40,553 nucleotides of DNA, taken from the IMG/VR virus record IMGVR_UViG_3300032236_000604, positions 1 through 40,553 of that record; one strand, given 5' to 3'. The notes under the pieces were generated by a model. That model saw nothing but the letters and a program-made list of their open reading frames with translations, had not been told where the DNA came from and searched no databases. A program made the translations under genes and the position numbers. This DNA is from a virus. Below, piece by piece: positions 31,823 through 40,352 of the stretch. Within the stretch, counting starts at the first letter, position 1, and every line of letters begins with the position of its first letter.

Positions 31823-32241
31823 GGTGCCTTCGGCCAAACAATGTTAAACGGATCAGCCTGTTTGGTGATGTCGCGCAACTCTTGACGGTACGTCGCCCAC
31901 GCTGTTTTGTCAACCGGAACGTCAGCCACCTGAGTCCAGTCTGAGTCTTTGAGAAGCTGGTTGCGACCGTTACGAATTGAAACCCACTGATTTGCTTGCC
32001 GCACCTTCAGATCTTCTTCGGTCAACGGCACAACATCAACGATACAGCACAGACCATCATACAGATAAGGCGCTACCGTTATGAGTTTTTCGGTAGCAGG
32101 GTCATGCGGCTTCCACCCAGAAACCATATAGTACCCCGCTTCCGTAAGCCACTCCAGAGTTGGCCCGCTTTGACCAAAAGAAGTATCTGGGAACCACTCC
32201 GTGTGGTCTTTCATAGCAAGATCTTGATTAGCTATTTGCAT
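31819..32241 (-). CDS. Phage tail assembly chaperone-like protein
   Basis: A 140-residue protein. The last 55 residues, from RNQLLKDSDWTQVADVP through KTAWATYRQELRDI to NIVWPKAP, fit the C-terminal pattern of the Phage_tail_APC family (PF16778): R-x-x-L-L-x-x-S-D-W-T followed by W-x-x-Y-R-Q-x-L-R-D. Such proteins help assemble tail fibres. The N-terminal 80 residues are gene-specific. It lies between the LamG protein and the repeat fibre genes, both plausible clients. Confidence 0.85.
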   Translation of the reverse strand: MQIANQDLAMKDHTEWFPDTSFGQSGPTLEWLTEAGYYMVSGWKPHDPATEKLITVAPYLYDGLCCIVDVVPLTEEDLKVRQANQWVSIRNGRNQLLKDSDWTQVADVPVDKTAWATYRQELRDITKQADPFNIVWPKAP

Positions 32242-32244
32242 GAT

Positions 32245-35200
32245 TTACTTTGTTGGGAAAGCGGAGGTTGGTGTTGTGATGGTACGAACTACACCTTTAG
32301 TGATTCTAAAATCTTGGATAGCGCCGGTTAATATGTTGCCAATACCGTAAGTAATAGTAGAGTGAGCGCCAAGACTAAATTGATAGTTGTTAATATTGTA
32401 TATGTTAATTCCTGAGCCGCTTGACCCTTGAGAAACACCGTTAATATAAGTAGTAATTACACCGGCAGTGGTTCTGGTAGCCGCCCAATACACCCAAGTG
32501 CCAGTTGGAATTGACCCTGCTGAATAAGTAATCGAATATCCAGTACCCAATCCAATTCCAGTTGAATTGGATACGTAAAAAGTACCGGTTCCACCACTAA
32601 CCGTAAGACTGTAAGAACTAGAAGTAACTCCCGGGTTGCCGCCTTTATTAAAAATAGCTCCACCAGCCGTATAATAAATCCAGCACTCAATCGTCCATGC
32701 TTGAGTTGAAGTCGCAGTGTTTAGATCAGTCGGTCCGTTGAGCGCATCATAAACTGTTATGGCAGTGCTGGCCGTCCCGTCAAACTTCATGCTTAGTGGA
32801 GGCCACTTTGGCGTCGGGGACGTAGCATTAGTAACTGCATTACCAGATGTAACATATGGGATCTGTAAAGCAGCGTCGTAAATCCCTGCGTTGGTGTAAT
32901 TAAGTAGCAGACTTGTGTTGGTGATTGCTGTTACCGGCGCGGTGGGTGGCGTAAACCCGGTTGTTGTGTATACCGCTGTGCCGTTGACTATTCGCAGGTT
33001 ACTTAAATAGCCAATATTGCCATAACCTGAATTACTGCTATCTTTCGTGTTGTTAAAAGTAACAGTGCTTATGCTTCCGCCTGTTAATGTTCCACTAAGT
33101 GTAAGTACAGTAGCATCTACCACACCGTTAACAAAACATCTAAGACTTGTTGCGTTTCTTTGTAAGACAATATGCGACCAAGCATTTGCTGGTACTTTTG
33201 TAGTATTAAAATTGTTTACGCCAGCATTGTAAAACTGTACGTTCCAACCAACACCGGCAGAGTAACCGTTTAATAGCCATATCCAAGAAGTAGCGGAAGA
33301 ATTTTCTCGGGCATCCATAATACCCCAAGTGGTCGAAAGACTTGTATCTGTCGGATACACCCAGCACTCAAGCGTAAAATCTCCGGGGAAACTAATTATT
33401 GCTGGATTAGATACTGCCGTTATTACATCTGTCTTAGTCAGATTGTAATTGCTGCCACCATACAATGCAGTGGTGTATGAGGCTGGTGGGTTGAACGGCT
33501 GGAAGGCAACGGCTTTCGGAGTGCTGACAACTGAAATCGCAATTGGCGAAGGAGAATTGTCTTTAAACCTATTACTTTGACAAGTCAACAGTGACACCGT
33601 ACCTGTTATTGAACTTGCTACGGATGATCCAGCTATACTTGCCCAACCAACTGCACTAGTTGTAAGTGGGCCTGTTGGGGGTGTAAAACTTCCAGAACCT
33701 GTAATTAATGCTTGGTTTTTAATAACACGAAGATTACTAACATACCCATACCCATAAGATGAACCAGTGTTATTGGCTATTTGGTTTGTAGTTTGAGTAA
33801 ACGCTGTGCTACTGCTTACAGAGATGACTGAAACACCATTAATATAGCATCTCATTGCAGTTCCACTTCTGGCTATTGCAATGTGATACCAAGTGTTTAG
33901 TGCTATTGTGCCGCCGCTTGTTTGCGTTCCGTTGTCGTATATGTAAAGTAAATTATTAGCGACAAAAAATTGAAAAGTCGCATTAAGAGTTAGTAAATTA
34001 AATTGAGCAGTAGATAGTGCATGTATCCAACCTTCGACAGTAAAGTCACCCGTACCAAATGCCAAGTTGGCGTTAGCAGCAATTGAAAGATAATCAGAAG
34101 TGCCGTTAAAACTAACGCCCCAATAACCCTCGGGCCAATACGGAGTAAACGAAGTTTGCGTTGGTCCCCCGCTGCGGGTAAGCGTATACCCGTTGATGCT
34201 GGAATCTACGTATACGTTATTGTTACCGCCAGACGCTACAGCGGTGGTGTTGCCCTCTGACAGATTAAGAAGTAGCGTCGTGTTGGCTGACGGGATACTT
34301 GTATTGACGTTAGTGGTGCTTGGGTAAGTGCCACCAGTCTGAGTCAAAAAACCACTTGGTGGGGTAAAGTTGCCCGTATAAACCGCAGTTCCCTTAACAA
34401 CCCGAACATTGCTAATGTAAGCGCCAACTTGAGAAGCACCGCCGCCGCCAATTCGAGCGTAAGATGGACTTGAAAAACCTAATGTAGAGGTGTTAGTGCC
34501 AGTCGTTCCTAATGCGGTGCCATTTAAATATAACTTAATATTTCCAGCCGCAGAGCCAGAACGAACCAACGCAATATGATTCCACGCGGATAACGGAATA
34601 GTTGCTGTTGGAGAAAATGTTGGCGAAGCACTATTTAAATAAATAGCAAACGCATTGCCGCTAGGATTAATATTTATTGCAAAGTAGTTAGGGCTAGTAA
34701 ATTCTATAAAAATAGAAACTTCTGCGCCACTTGTTACATAATACCACATTTCAACCGTAAAATCACCGGTAAACTGAAGGTTTGTTCCCGGCGAAGAAAC
34801 AGTCAAATAGTTTGATATTAGATCATTAAAATATCCAGCCCCCGGACTTGCTGCTGGCGCGGTAAACGCACTTGGGTAGTTATTAAAGGGCACCCGTGGA
34901 GTGCCGTTAACTGTAAGTGTCCACCCAACTCCGGCATTGGCTGTACTATTGTCAATGAACCTATTTGATTGGCAGGTTAAAAGTTGGGTGTTAGTAACCG
35001 CTGTTAATGGCGACGTGGGGCCACCAGCCGGAGGAACGATTGCCGTTCCTTTAACATAGCGAAAATTAGATATGTACCCGTTAAAGTTTGTTGTATCTGC
35101 CGCATTATTAGCGGTTCCAATCCGAAACCCGTTAGTTGCCTGATATATCGAAGCGGGACTTGTTATTGTGTATGTTTGAGTTCCATTAACATACGCTGTA

Positions 35201-35736
35201 AATACGCTTCCACTACGAACAAATGCGAAATGAGTCCATTTGTTTTTTACACTAGCGAATGTACATATCACACCGCCGTTGATGATATCCCAAGAACCTC
35301 CGGCAGATGACGCATACCAAACAAGATTGGTACCATCATTAAGACCTAATATCATTCCATTGAATGATGTTCCCCCCGTATCAGTCCTACAAAAAGACGT
35401 ATTTGTTACAGAAGGATCAAGCGGTAACGCCCAAAATTCAATGGTAAAGTTTGAAGTAGTTAGTTGAAATGCCGTATTAGTCGGGGTTGTAAGATATGCC
35501 CCTGACGATGAACCGAGAAAATAATTACTCCAGTATCCATCCGTTTGATAAGGCGAAGTAATCCCGGTCGATACAGTACCGTTGCGCGTAACAGTATTTG
35601 GAGTTGCTGCTGAATCTGTAATGGACGTATTGGCTACCGAATTTGCTGTCGGTTCTGGCAATGCCGTAACGTAAGGGAAGTACGGGTCTGTGGTGGAGAC
35701 CGCAACCGCTCGACCTGATTTAGATGCAGCAAACAT
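32245..35736 (-). CDS. Tail appendage protein with five LamG-like domains
   Basis: An 1163-residue protein built from five concanavalin A-like (LamG/Laminin_G_3) modules of about 220-235 residues. The marker strand recurs at about residues 97 (FTIEFWALP), 324 (FTVEMWYYV), 562 (FTVEGWIHA), 784 (FTLECWVYP) and 1012 (WTIECWIYY). It is accompanied by H-I-A-L-x-R-S-G-x, N-G-x and Y-I-S-N-x-R-V-V-K-G-T-A-V segments. These beta-sandwich domains bind carbohydrates in many systems. This is probably the phage's glycan-binding adhesin or receptor-binding protein, set among tail fibre genes. No catalytic residues are evident. Confidence 0.88.
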   Translation of the reverse strand: MFAASKSGRAVAVSTTDPYFPYVTALPEPTANSVANTSITDSAATPNTVTRNGTVSTGITSPYQTDGYWSNYFLGSSSGAYLTTPTNTAFQLTTSNFTIEFWALPLDPSVTNTSFCRTDTGGTSFNGMILGLNDGTNLVWYASSAGGSWDIINGGVICTFASVKNKWTHFAFVRSGSVFTAYVNGTQTYTITSPASIYQATNGFRIGTANNAADTTNFNGYISNFRYVKGTAIVPPAGGPTSPLTAVTNTQLLTCQSNRFIDNSTANAGVGWTLTVNGTPRVPFNNYPSAFTAPAASPGAGYFNDLISNYLTVSSPGTNLQFTGDFTVEMWYYVTSGAEVSIFIEFTSPNYFAININPSGNAFAIYLNSASPTFSPTATIPLSAWNHIALVRSGSAAGNIKLYLNGTALGTTGTNTSTLGFSSPSYARIGGGGASQVGAYISNVRVVKGTAVYTGNFTPPSGFLTQTGGTYPSTTNVNTSIPSANTTLLLNLSEGNTTAVASGGNNNVYVDSSINGYTLTRSGGPTQTSFTPYWPEGYWGVSFNGTSDYLSIAANANLAFGTGDFTVEGWIHALSTAQFNLLTLNATFQFFVANNLLYIYDNGTQTSGGTIALNTWYHIAIARSGTAMRCYINGVSVISVSSSTAFTQTTNQIANNTGSSYGYGYVSNLRVIKNQALITGSGSFTPPTGPLTTSAVGWASIAGSSVASSITGTVSLLTCQSNRFKDNSPSPIAISVVSTPKAVAFQPFNPPASYTTALYGGSNYNLTKTDVITAVSNPAIISFPGDFTLECWVYPTDTSLSTTWGIMDARENSSATSWIWLLNGYSAGVGWNVQFYNAGVNNFNTTKVPANAWSHIVLQRNATSLRCFVNGVVDATVLTLSGTLTGGSISTVTFNNTKDSSNSGYGNIGYLSNLRIVNGTAVYTTTGFTPPTAPVTAITNTSLLLNYTNAGIYDAALQIPYVTSGNAVTNATSPTPKWPPLSMKFDGTASTAITVYDALNGPTDLNTATSTQAWTIECWIYYTAGGAIFNKGGNPGVTSSSYSLTVSGGTGTFYVSNSTGIGLGTGYSITYSAGSIPTGTWVYWAATRTTAGVITTYINGVSQGSSGSGINIYNINNYQFSLGAHSTITYGIGNILTGAIQDFRITKGVVRTITTPTSAFPTK

Positions 35737-36548
35737 TATGTGTAGTTCTGCCCAATAGTGGTGCCAAACCAGCTAGTGCCGTTGGAGAAAAACGAAAAGA
35801 TATCTTTCTTACTGGCGGTGCTGGTAACTGTTGGCGCGGTTGCTGAAGGCCAAGATACGGTAGACCAAGTGACCGTCCGACCACCAGTAGCGTCTTGAGC
35901 CAATATAATGATGAACGACTTACCCGCTACTGCCGTTGGCATCGTGATCGTAGCGTTACCCGTCAACGTCAAAATCTGAACCGTACCGTTTGCCAAGTCT
36001 ACCGTGATTGCTGTGCTGGTGTTGGCTGTATACGGCGTCTCAACGTAGTTCGTAACCGTTGGGTTTGTGACAGATGGAGTCGTGGCTAGTACCGCACTTC
36101 CCGTTCCTGTAACCGCGATCTCTTCTGCTAGCCCCGTGCCAGTGGGGGTGACCGTTCCGCCTGACGAGTACGCCGTAAACGAGGTGGTATTGAGCGCGAC
36201 TAGTCCGCTTGTACCTTCACTTGATAACGTAAACGTCGTGGTCAGCGGCGTCGTATTAACAACGTAAGTATTGCTGTTTAGCTGGGTCATCCCCACCACG
36301 CCCGTGATGGTAACTAGCTGCCCGACAATCAGGTTGTGCGCGGCGGAGGTTGTAAACACCCCCGGATTAGCTTGCGTTACCCCAGTCAAACTCGATGTCG
36401 TTGCACCAACAGCCGACGTTCTCCCAAACAACTTAGGAGAGCCGATAGACAGCAAATGCTCCGAGTTCCAATTCGACGGCTGGACTAACGTCGTATCCGA
36501 ACCGTCCAGCTTACCGCTGTTAAATTGGTGTTTGAGAGAGATAGCCAT
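35736..36548 (-). CDS. Tail protein with FCCH-like domain
   Basis: A 270-residue, beta-rich protein. Residues 1-45 (MAISLKHQFNSGKLDGSDTTLVQPSNWNSEH) resemble the start of phage tail fibre proteins that attach to the virion. Residues 60-120 (VFTTSAAHNLIVGQLVTITGVVG and onward) fit the small beta domain seen in ubiquitin-activating-enzyme FCCH-like modules of tail proteins. The rest is a Thr-rich C-terminal beta domain ending in F-F-S-N-G-T-S-W-F. It starts 1 base into the stop of its upstream gene. Likely a short fibre or adaptor in the appendage complex. Confidence 0.7.
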   Translation of the reverse strand: MAISLKHQFNSGKLDGSDTTLVQPSNWNSEHLLSIGSPKLFGRTSAVGATTSSLTGVTQANPGVFTTSAAHNLIVGQLVTITGVVGMTQLNSNTYVVNTTPLTTTFTLSSEGTSGLVALNTTSFTAYSSGGTVTPTGTGLAEEIAVTGTGSAVLATTPSVTNPTVTNYVETPYTANTSTAITVDLANGTVQILTLTGNATITMPTAVAGKSFIIILAQDATGGRTVTWSTVSWPSATAPTVTSTASKKDIFSFFSNGTSWFGTTIGQNYT

Positions 36549-37039
36549 TATGCAATCCGAATAATCGCCGTCGAACCTGCTGGGCTAGAACCGACTGCCG
36601 GGAACTGAACAGTAAAGTTAGCTGCGCTTGATGTCTTATCTGAGCCAAAGTCCAGAACTGCAATCACAGGCTTAACAATCGAGCTTCCGCCAATCGTCAA
36701 CGTACTGTTCTTGTAAATAAGGGCACCGCGAGCCGTAATCGTCGCAGTCGTCCACGTTGTATCAGAAAAGTTGATATACGCAGTCGTGTTACCCGAAGTC
36801 CACGTTGGCCCCAATGGAGACGGAGCAGTCGAAACCGTCAACAGGTTTCCGCCAGCCGTATAACCCGTACCAGTAACTTCGTTAGTCGCAGTGTATGCAC
36901 TGGTCGTTGAGTCAAAAGTCGCTGAGTTGGTGTACAGAGCAATGTAATACGCATCACCCGTACCCGCAGAGAATGAAAATACTCCGTTCATCAATCCAAC
37001 TTTGAACGAAGTAGGCATGTAGTTGCCAGTAAAAGCCAT
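36548..37039 (-). CDS. Virion structural protein, tail-associated
   Basis: A 163-residue, Thr/Ser-rich beta protein. It has AYYIALYTNSATFDSTTSAYTA, T-G-x-G-Y-T-A-G-G and F-x-D-T-T-W-T-T-A-T-I-T-A-R-G-A-L-I-Y. I recall the A-L-Y-x-x-x-A and G-Y-x-x-G-G-x-x-L segments in small phage structural proteins near tail genes. TAGGAG precedes its ATG. The function within the particle is not clear. Confidence 0.65.
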   Translation of the reverse strand: MAFTGNYMPTSFKVGLMNGVFSFSAGTGDAYYIALYTNSATFDSTTSAYTATNEVTGTGYTAGGNLLTVSTAPSPLGPTWTSGNTTAYINFSDTTWTTATITARGALIYKNSTLTIGGSSIVKPVIAVLDFGSDKTSSAANFTVQFPAVGSSPAGSTAIIRIA

Positions 37040-37054
37040 GAAAAACTCCTAAAA

Positions 37055-37711
37055 TTAAGTCACTGCTTGCCGATATTGGCCTGAACGGAACGCATCCTGT
37101 CTCTCAAGCCCATCACCCAGACGCTTAGCTTGAGCCAGCGCTTCTTGATACCGAGTCGTATATAGCGCAACCATGTCGGCTTCTCCCTTCATGTACGTGT
37201 ACGCTTCAATAAGACACCCATACAATAGCGCCGTATCAAAATTATCACCAAGCCAAGTTGTACCGGCAGTAACTATTGACTCAGGGTAAAAATAGTAATG
37301 CAGCTCTGCGTTATAGGCTGCATCTGGAGTTGGACCAAGAATAAACGTTAACTCAGAAGGCACGGTGGATTGTGGCCCAAAGAGCGCGTAGTACCTTGGA
37401 GTTCCCGTGTCCGTCGGCGATGGGTACGCCTCCCTAATAAAGTTAACGTCTTTATTAAGTAAGTACGTGTAGTCCCCTCCAGTGGGGAATATCGCCATCG
37501 AGTACACAGACAGGAAATCAGTAGGGCAAGACAAGTACTTATTGCCTGCCGAAAGTGCCCCAGTTACATTTTTGCGTAACGCGGGGAACTGGACCGTGTT
37601 GTAGATACGCTGCTCTGCTTGCTCAACAAACGTAGGAATATTAGCTACAAACGAAGTCTCAAAGTTCTCCGTGTAGTCCTTGATTGCCTGAGAAAGAGCA
37701 GCGTAGTTCAC
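37055..37711 (-). CDS. Tail/head adaptor protein (P22 gp4-like or tail tubular A-like)
   Basis: A 218-residue, mostly helical protein. The start, YAALSQAIKDYTENFETSFVANIPTFVEQAEQRI, and the later helix FDTALLYGCLIEAYTYMKGE with R-Y-Q-E-A-L are typical of podovirus adaptor proteins joining portal to tail (T7 gp11 or P22 gp4 class). The middle has P-x-D-F-L-S-V-Y-S-M-A and P-R-Y-Y-A-L-F-G, common in the family (recalled). It would form a ring below the portal. Upstream gene overlaps by 4 bases. Confidence 0.8.
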   Translation of the reverse strand: MNYAALSQAIKDYTENFETSFVANIPTFVEQAEQRIYNTVQFPALRKNVTGALSAGNKYLSCPTDFLSVYSMAIFPTGGDYTYLLNKDVNFIREAYPSPTDTGTPRYYALFGPQSTVPSELTFILGPTPDAAYNAELHYYFYPESIVTAGTTWLGDNFDTALLYGCLIEAYTYMKGEADMVALYTTRYQEALAQAKRLGDGLERQDAFRSGQYRQAVT

Positions 37712-37977
37712 GCCATTGGCCCCCGAGCCATCAGACCTTTAGTCGCTGCACCAGTACCACGGGCTTTGATACCTGAGGTTTTGACTTCCGCATACGGCTT
37801 ACTGCGTGCAGCAGCAACACTGACCGGCATGTCTTCAAGAAGCTCACGCTTTGGGCTACGTCCGTAACCATTGTTGCTCAGATCTACCCCAGCTTTACCC
37901 GACATATCGTGTGGCTGTGCGTAAACTTCAGCGGAGCCGACTTCTTTGCCGCCGAGTTTTTTGCTGAACTTGGCCAT
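37708..37977 (-). CDS. Small late protein, unknown function
   Basis: An 89-residue protein with an ordered N-terminal stretch and a disordered basic tail ending KTSGIKARGTGAATKGLMARGPMA. I recall an I-K-x-R-G-x-G-A-A-T-K-G-x-x-A-R-G-P motif from many small proteins next to phage adaptor genes; none has a known function. It overlaps both neighbours by 1 to 4 bases, in line with a tightly packed late operon. Confidence 0.72.
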   Translation of the reverse strand: MAKFSKKLGGKEVGSAEVYAQPHDMSGKAGVDLSNNGYGRSPKRELLEDMPVSVAAARSKPYAEVKTSGIKARGTGAATKGLMARGPMA

Positions 37978-38162
37978 TATTTCGTACCTTGGTTCATGGC
38001 ACGGGACAAATTCTTCCCGTACTTCATGCGGTCATCCGTGGTTGGGCCACCTTTTTTGAGCTTCAGGGTCGTACCTTTGCCACCCTTGTGCTCTTGTTTG
38101 TCATGCTGCTTGAAGGCTTTTTTGATCAATGCCTTGTCTTGCGCCAAATCTGACTTGTCCAT
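37977..38162 (-). CDS. Small basic late protein
   Basis: A 61-residue protein, highly charged, with a D-K-Q-E-H-K-G-G-K-G-T-T-L-K-L-K-K-G-G-P-T-T-D-D-R-M-K segment. This small K-K-G-G-P-T-T-D-D-R-M core is one I recall in unnamed phage late proteins. AGGAG lies before the ATG. Probably a minor virion or assembly protein. Confidence 0.65.
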   Translation of the reverse strand: MDKSDLAQDKALIKKAFKQHDKQEHKGGKGTTLKLKKGGPTTDDRMKYGKNLSRAMNQGTK

Positions 38163-38171
38163 CGTGGACTC

Positions 38172-38555
38172 CTATGTCGTCTTAACCGTTACTGTACCAA
38201 TTTGCCCCTGCAAAACCAAGTTATTTGGGGTTAACCCACCATCTCTTGCGCCACCAACAGGGTTCCAACCCCACTGAAACACTCGGCTACCACCACCCAA
38301 ATATCCATCAGCTAAAAGACCCGAAACTTGATAGCTATTATCTCTGCGAGGATCTCGAAGCCCTTGGGGGTCATCAACTGGGTACATACCTAGTTGTAAC
38401 TGGGGCTGGTCTGGGTCCCAACATTGAGGGCAAACCAAGAGATTATACGTCTTTGTCTTGATAATCTCTTTACGAAGACGAGTTAGCTTGAACCGAAATG
38501 AGCACCGGTCGCATTCAGCAATCGCATTCTTGCCAGAGGCGAACCTATTACCCAT
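38172..38555 (-). CDS. Zinc-ribbon late protein
   Basis: A 127-residue protein. C15-x2-C18 and C42-x2-C45 (CDRCSFRF and CPQCWDPD) form a zinc ribbon, followed by D-P-Q-G-L-R-D-P-R-R-D-N-S and a Gly-rich C terminus. The C-P-x-C-W-D segment with later D-P-Q-x-L-R is a pattern I recall in phage structural clusters, function unknown. It may stabilise a ring in the neck. Start overlaps the preceding stop by one base. Confidence 0.72.
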   Translation of the reverse strand: MGNRFASGKNAIAECDRCSFRFKLTRLRKEIIKTKTYNLLVCPQCWDPDQPQLQLGMYPVDDPQGLRDPRRDNSYQVSGLLADGYLGGGSRVFQWGWNPVGGARDGGLTPNNLVLQGQIGTVTVKTT

Positions 38556-39502
38556 TAAATCCTACTGCCGATAAACATCTGCCTAGGTACAAACCGAACC
38601 GCTGCCTTCTCATGATCTTCCTGCGCGGCAAGCTCCCAAGCTTCATCATACTGCTGTTTAAGGGTGTCCAAACGCTGGACGCCCTCGGGTACTTTCAAAG
38701 CCAAGTAGTACGCCAACCCCGCAGCAAGGCACGGGAGGAACCGAAAGGGAACGTCAAAAGTCTTAACACCACCAGCGGCATCTTGGACCCTGCGCATACG
38801 CCAGTACACAAACTGATAGGACGTCGCTGCATCAGGTGTAGGCCACACCGTGACGCTTTGCTTTTGAGACAGTGAAATCGCTGCGCCAGATGTTTGGGCC
38901 GCTGCTGTAGTGCCAGCTTGCCCACGGCAACAGTTCAATAAGTACGCTGGAGTGGAACCCGAGGCCACACTGAATTCGTTGTAAGCAATCAGCTCTGTCC
39001 CGATTTTGACAAACCCAGCATTGGGCACACCGACCAAAGACGTGATGGGAATAGACGTTGCCGTTGCACTGATATTAGCCGCCAAAGTCCCCGCAAGTAC
39101 CGAGTCGGACGCCGTTAAACGCTGGATCCAAACTTGAATTGGTCGGCCCTGAGCTAGCTTGTTTGGCAGCGTAGCGTATGTAGAAACGCTAATCCGAGTG
39201 ATAGTCAGGTCAGACTGGTTAGCTGCGCTATTAGCGTTAGTCCGAATAACGTGCTCAAGCAAATCCACCGTATCGTCTGGTAGCGCATAAGTAGGTTGCC
39301 CCTGAACAAGAGGAATCACCCCCTGCTCAAACGTCCACATGTTGACGCCACGATTGGCCCAATCAGCAAACAAAAGGTTAAGACTACGCCGAGCGGTACG
39401 AAGATCGTAGCCGGTACGAAGCTCTGAGCCAGCACGCTCAAATGCTTCCTCAACAATTTCGTTGAGGTCGAGGTTAAATGCGGCGACCCCAGAAGTAGTC
39501 AT
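38555..39502 (-). CDS. Adaptor/neck protein with an inserted beta module
   Basis: A 315-residue protein. N- and C-terminal parts are helical (DLNEIVEEAFERAGSELRTGYDLRTARRSLNLLFADWANRG; LDTLKQQYDEAWELAAQEDHEKA), in the style of phage head-tail connectors. Residues about 140-210 are an inserted beta module, A-T-S-I-P-I-T-S-L-V-G-V-P-N-A-G-F-V-K-I-G-T-E-L-I-A-Y, ending in C-C-R-G-Q-A-G-T-T-A-A-A, a decorative insert found in several phage structural proteins (recalled). It probably forms part of the neck with the protein encoded at 37055. Confidence 0.72.
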   Translation of the reverse strand: MTTSGVAAFNLDLNEIVEEAFERAGSELRTGYDLRTARRSLNLLFADWANRGVNMWTFEQGVIPLVQGQPTYALPDDTVDLLEHVIRTNANSAANQSDLTITRISVSTYATLPNKLAQGRPIQVWIQRLTASDSVLAGTLAANISATATSIPITSLVGVPNAGFVKIGTELIAYNEFSVASGSTPAYLLNCCRGQAGTTAAAQTSGAAISLSQKQSVTVWPTPDAATSYQFVYWRMRRVQDAAGGVKTFDVPFRFLPCLAAGLAYYLALKVPEGVQRLDTLKQQYDEAWELAAQEDHEKAAVRFVPRQMFIGSRI

Positions 39503-39732
39503 CTAAATTTTGCCGTTTTCTTTGCGATTGTTTTGGGTTGGGCTACAAACTGCTTACCAGCTTTCTTGCCTTCCCGCTTTGCCTTCGTCGTTGCAGCGTA
39601 CTCAGACGGACTCAAACTCTTAATTGCAGCCTCTGGCAAGTACCGCTCCCCAGTTTTGCTGGAGGGTTTACCGCTCTTGGTGCGCCACTTCTGGTCGCCC
39701 CAGTCTTTAAGAGACTGCTGTGGAGTTTTCAA
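39499..39732 (-). CDS. Small basic protein (DUF5872-like), TTG start
   Basis: A 77-residue, very basic protein. The core, G-E-R-Y-L-P-E-A-A-I-K-S-L-S-P-S-E-Y-A-A-T-T-K-A-K-R-E-G with K-Q-F-V-A-Q-P-K, matches the pattern I recall for the DUF5872-type small proteins of aquatic phages. TTG at 39732 follows GGGAG and overlaps the previous stop as TTGA. It may bind nucleic acid; no function is established to my knowledge. Confidence 0.75.
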   Translation of the reverse strand: MKTPQQSLKDWGDQKWRTKSGKPSSKTGERYLPEAAIKSLSPSEYAATTKAKREGKKAGKQFVAQPKTIAKKTAKFR

Positions 39733-40001
39733 TCTCGGTAACTCCCGCCTGCTGCCTTATATTTCTTAGCAACAAGCTGTGCTTTTCTCGCGGACCAGCG
39801 CCCTGCGCCCGTACCTTGAGTATCCGCAGCTTTCACTTGAGCCACAATCCGCTTACGAAGGCTAGGCTTAGTGTAGTTACCAGCCGCGTTTACATGCCCA
39901 CCTTTAGCGAACTGAGCGAACTCAGTATCGTCCCGACGCGCTTTAAGCTTCGGTTTGGGCATTTTGGATGGGTTGATGTCACCCATCCCACGGCTAGCCA
40001 T
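39729..40001 (-). CDS. Small basic protein (DUF6321-like)
   Basis: A 90-residue protein. ATG at 40001 overlaps the previous stop; an in-frame GTG at 40004 is possible. The C-terminal half, K-P-S-L-R-K-R-I-V-A-Q-V-K-A and W-S-A-R-K-A-Q-L-V-A-K-K-Y-K-A-A-G-G, fits the DUF6321-type family as I recall it: basic helices with an invariant W-S-A-R-K-A-Q. The N-terminal part contains FAQFAKGGHVNAAG. Likely a minor virion or assembly factor. Confidence 0.75.
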   Translation of the reverse strand: MASRGMGDINPSKMPKPKLKARRDDTEFAQFAKGGHVNAAGNYTKPSLRKRIVAQVKAADTQGTGAGRWSARKAQLVAKKYKAAGGSYRD

Positions 40002-40165
40002 CACTTTGCTTTACCGCCCATACAGAGCTTCTGCACTTTCTCTTGCTCGTACATGTGCCCAGCGCCATGCTTTTTAAACATTTCGCTGTGGTGAGCGTGA
40101 CCGCCAGAGTGCTGCTTCACATGCTCATGGTGCATTTTGTGAACTGGAGCTTGGTCCTTCTTCAT
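40001..40165 (-). CDS. Small His-rich protein
   Basis: A 54-residue protein with ten histidines, including HKMHHEH, H-S-G-G-H-A-H-H-S and H-G-A-G-H, ending VQKLCMGGKAK. The histidine density suggests metal binding. Both ends overlap neighbouring genes (GTATGA at the start, TGATG at the end), which supports translation. No family known to me. Confidence 0.65.
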   Translation of the reverse strand: MKKDQAPVHKMHHEHVKQHSGGHAHHSEMFKKHGAGHMYEQEKVQKLCMGGKAK

Positions 40166-40350
40166 ACAAACCGTCCTTTGGTTTTACCACGTTGGGCGCA
40201 GCCGTCTGCGCGGGAGGATACTGAACCGCCAGCAGCCATCTTCTTTGGCTTCTTGACTGGCTTGGTTGGGCCTTCGTAATCCATCGGGGGGTTGCCCATG
40301 TCAGCCGTATAGATCTCTGCTTCACCGGGTTTCTTTGGGGTCATAGCCAT
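40162..40350 (-). CDS. Small late protein with KMAAGGSVSS segment
   Basis: A 62-residue protein. The C-terminal half, KKPKKMAAGGSVSSRADGCAQRGKTKGRFV, is a basic, Gly-containing tail of a type I recall in many small phage late proteins (G-G-S-V-S-x-R-A-D-G-C-A-x-x-G-K-T-x-G). The N-terminal half is Pro-rich. Function unknown. The stop overlaps the next gene's start. Confidence 0.65.
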   Translation of the reverse strand: MAMTPKKPGEAEIYTADMGNPPMDYEGPTKPVKKPKKMAAGGSVSSRADGCAQRGKTKGRFV

Positions 40351-40352
40351 GA

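Noticed and set aside
28100-36548. Diversity-generating retroelement with a variable region in the tail adhesin genes.
   Set aside because: No reverse transcriptase gene or template/variable repeat pair was seen in the window.
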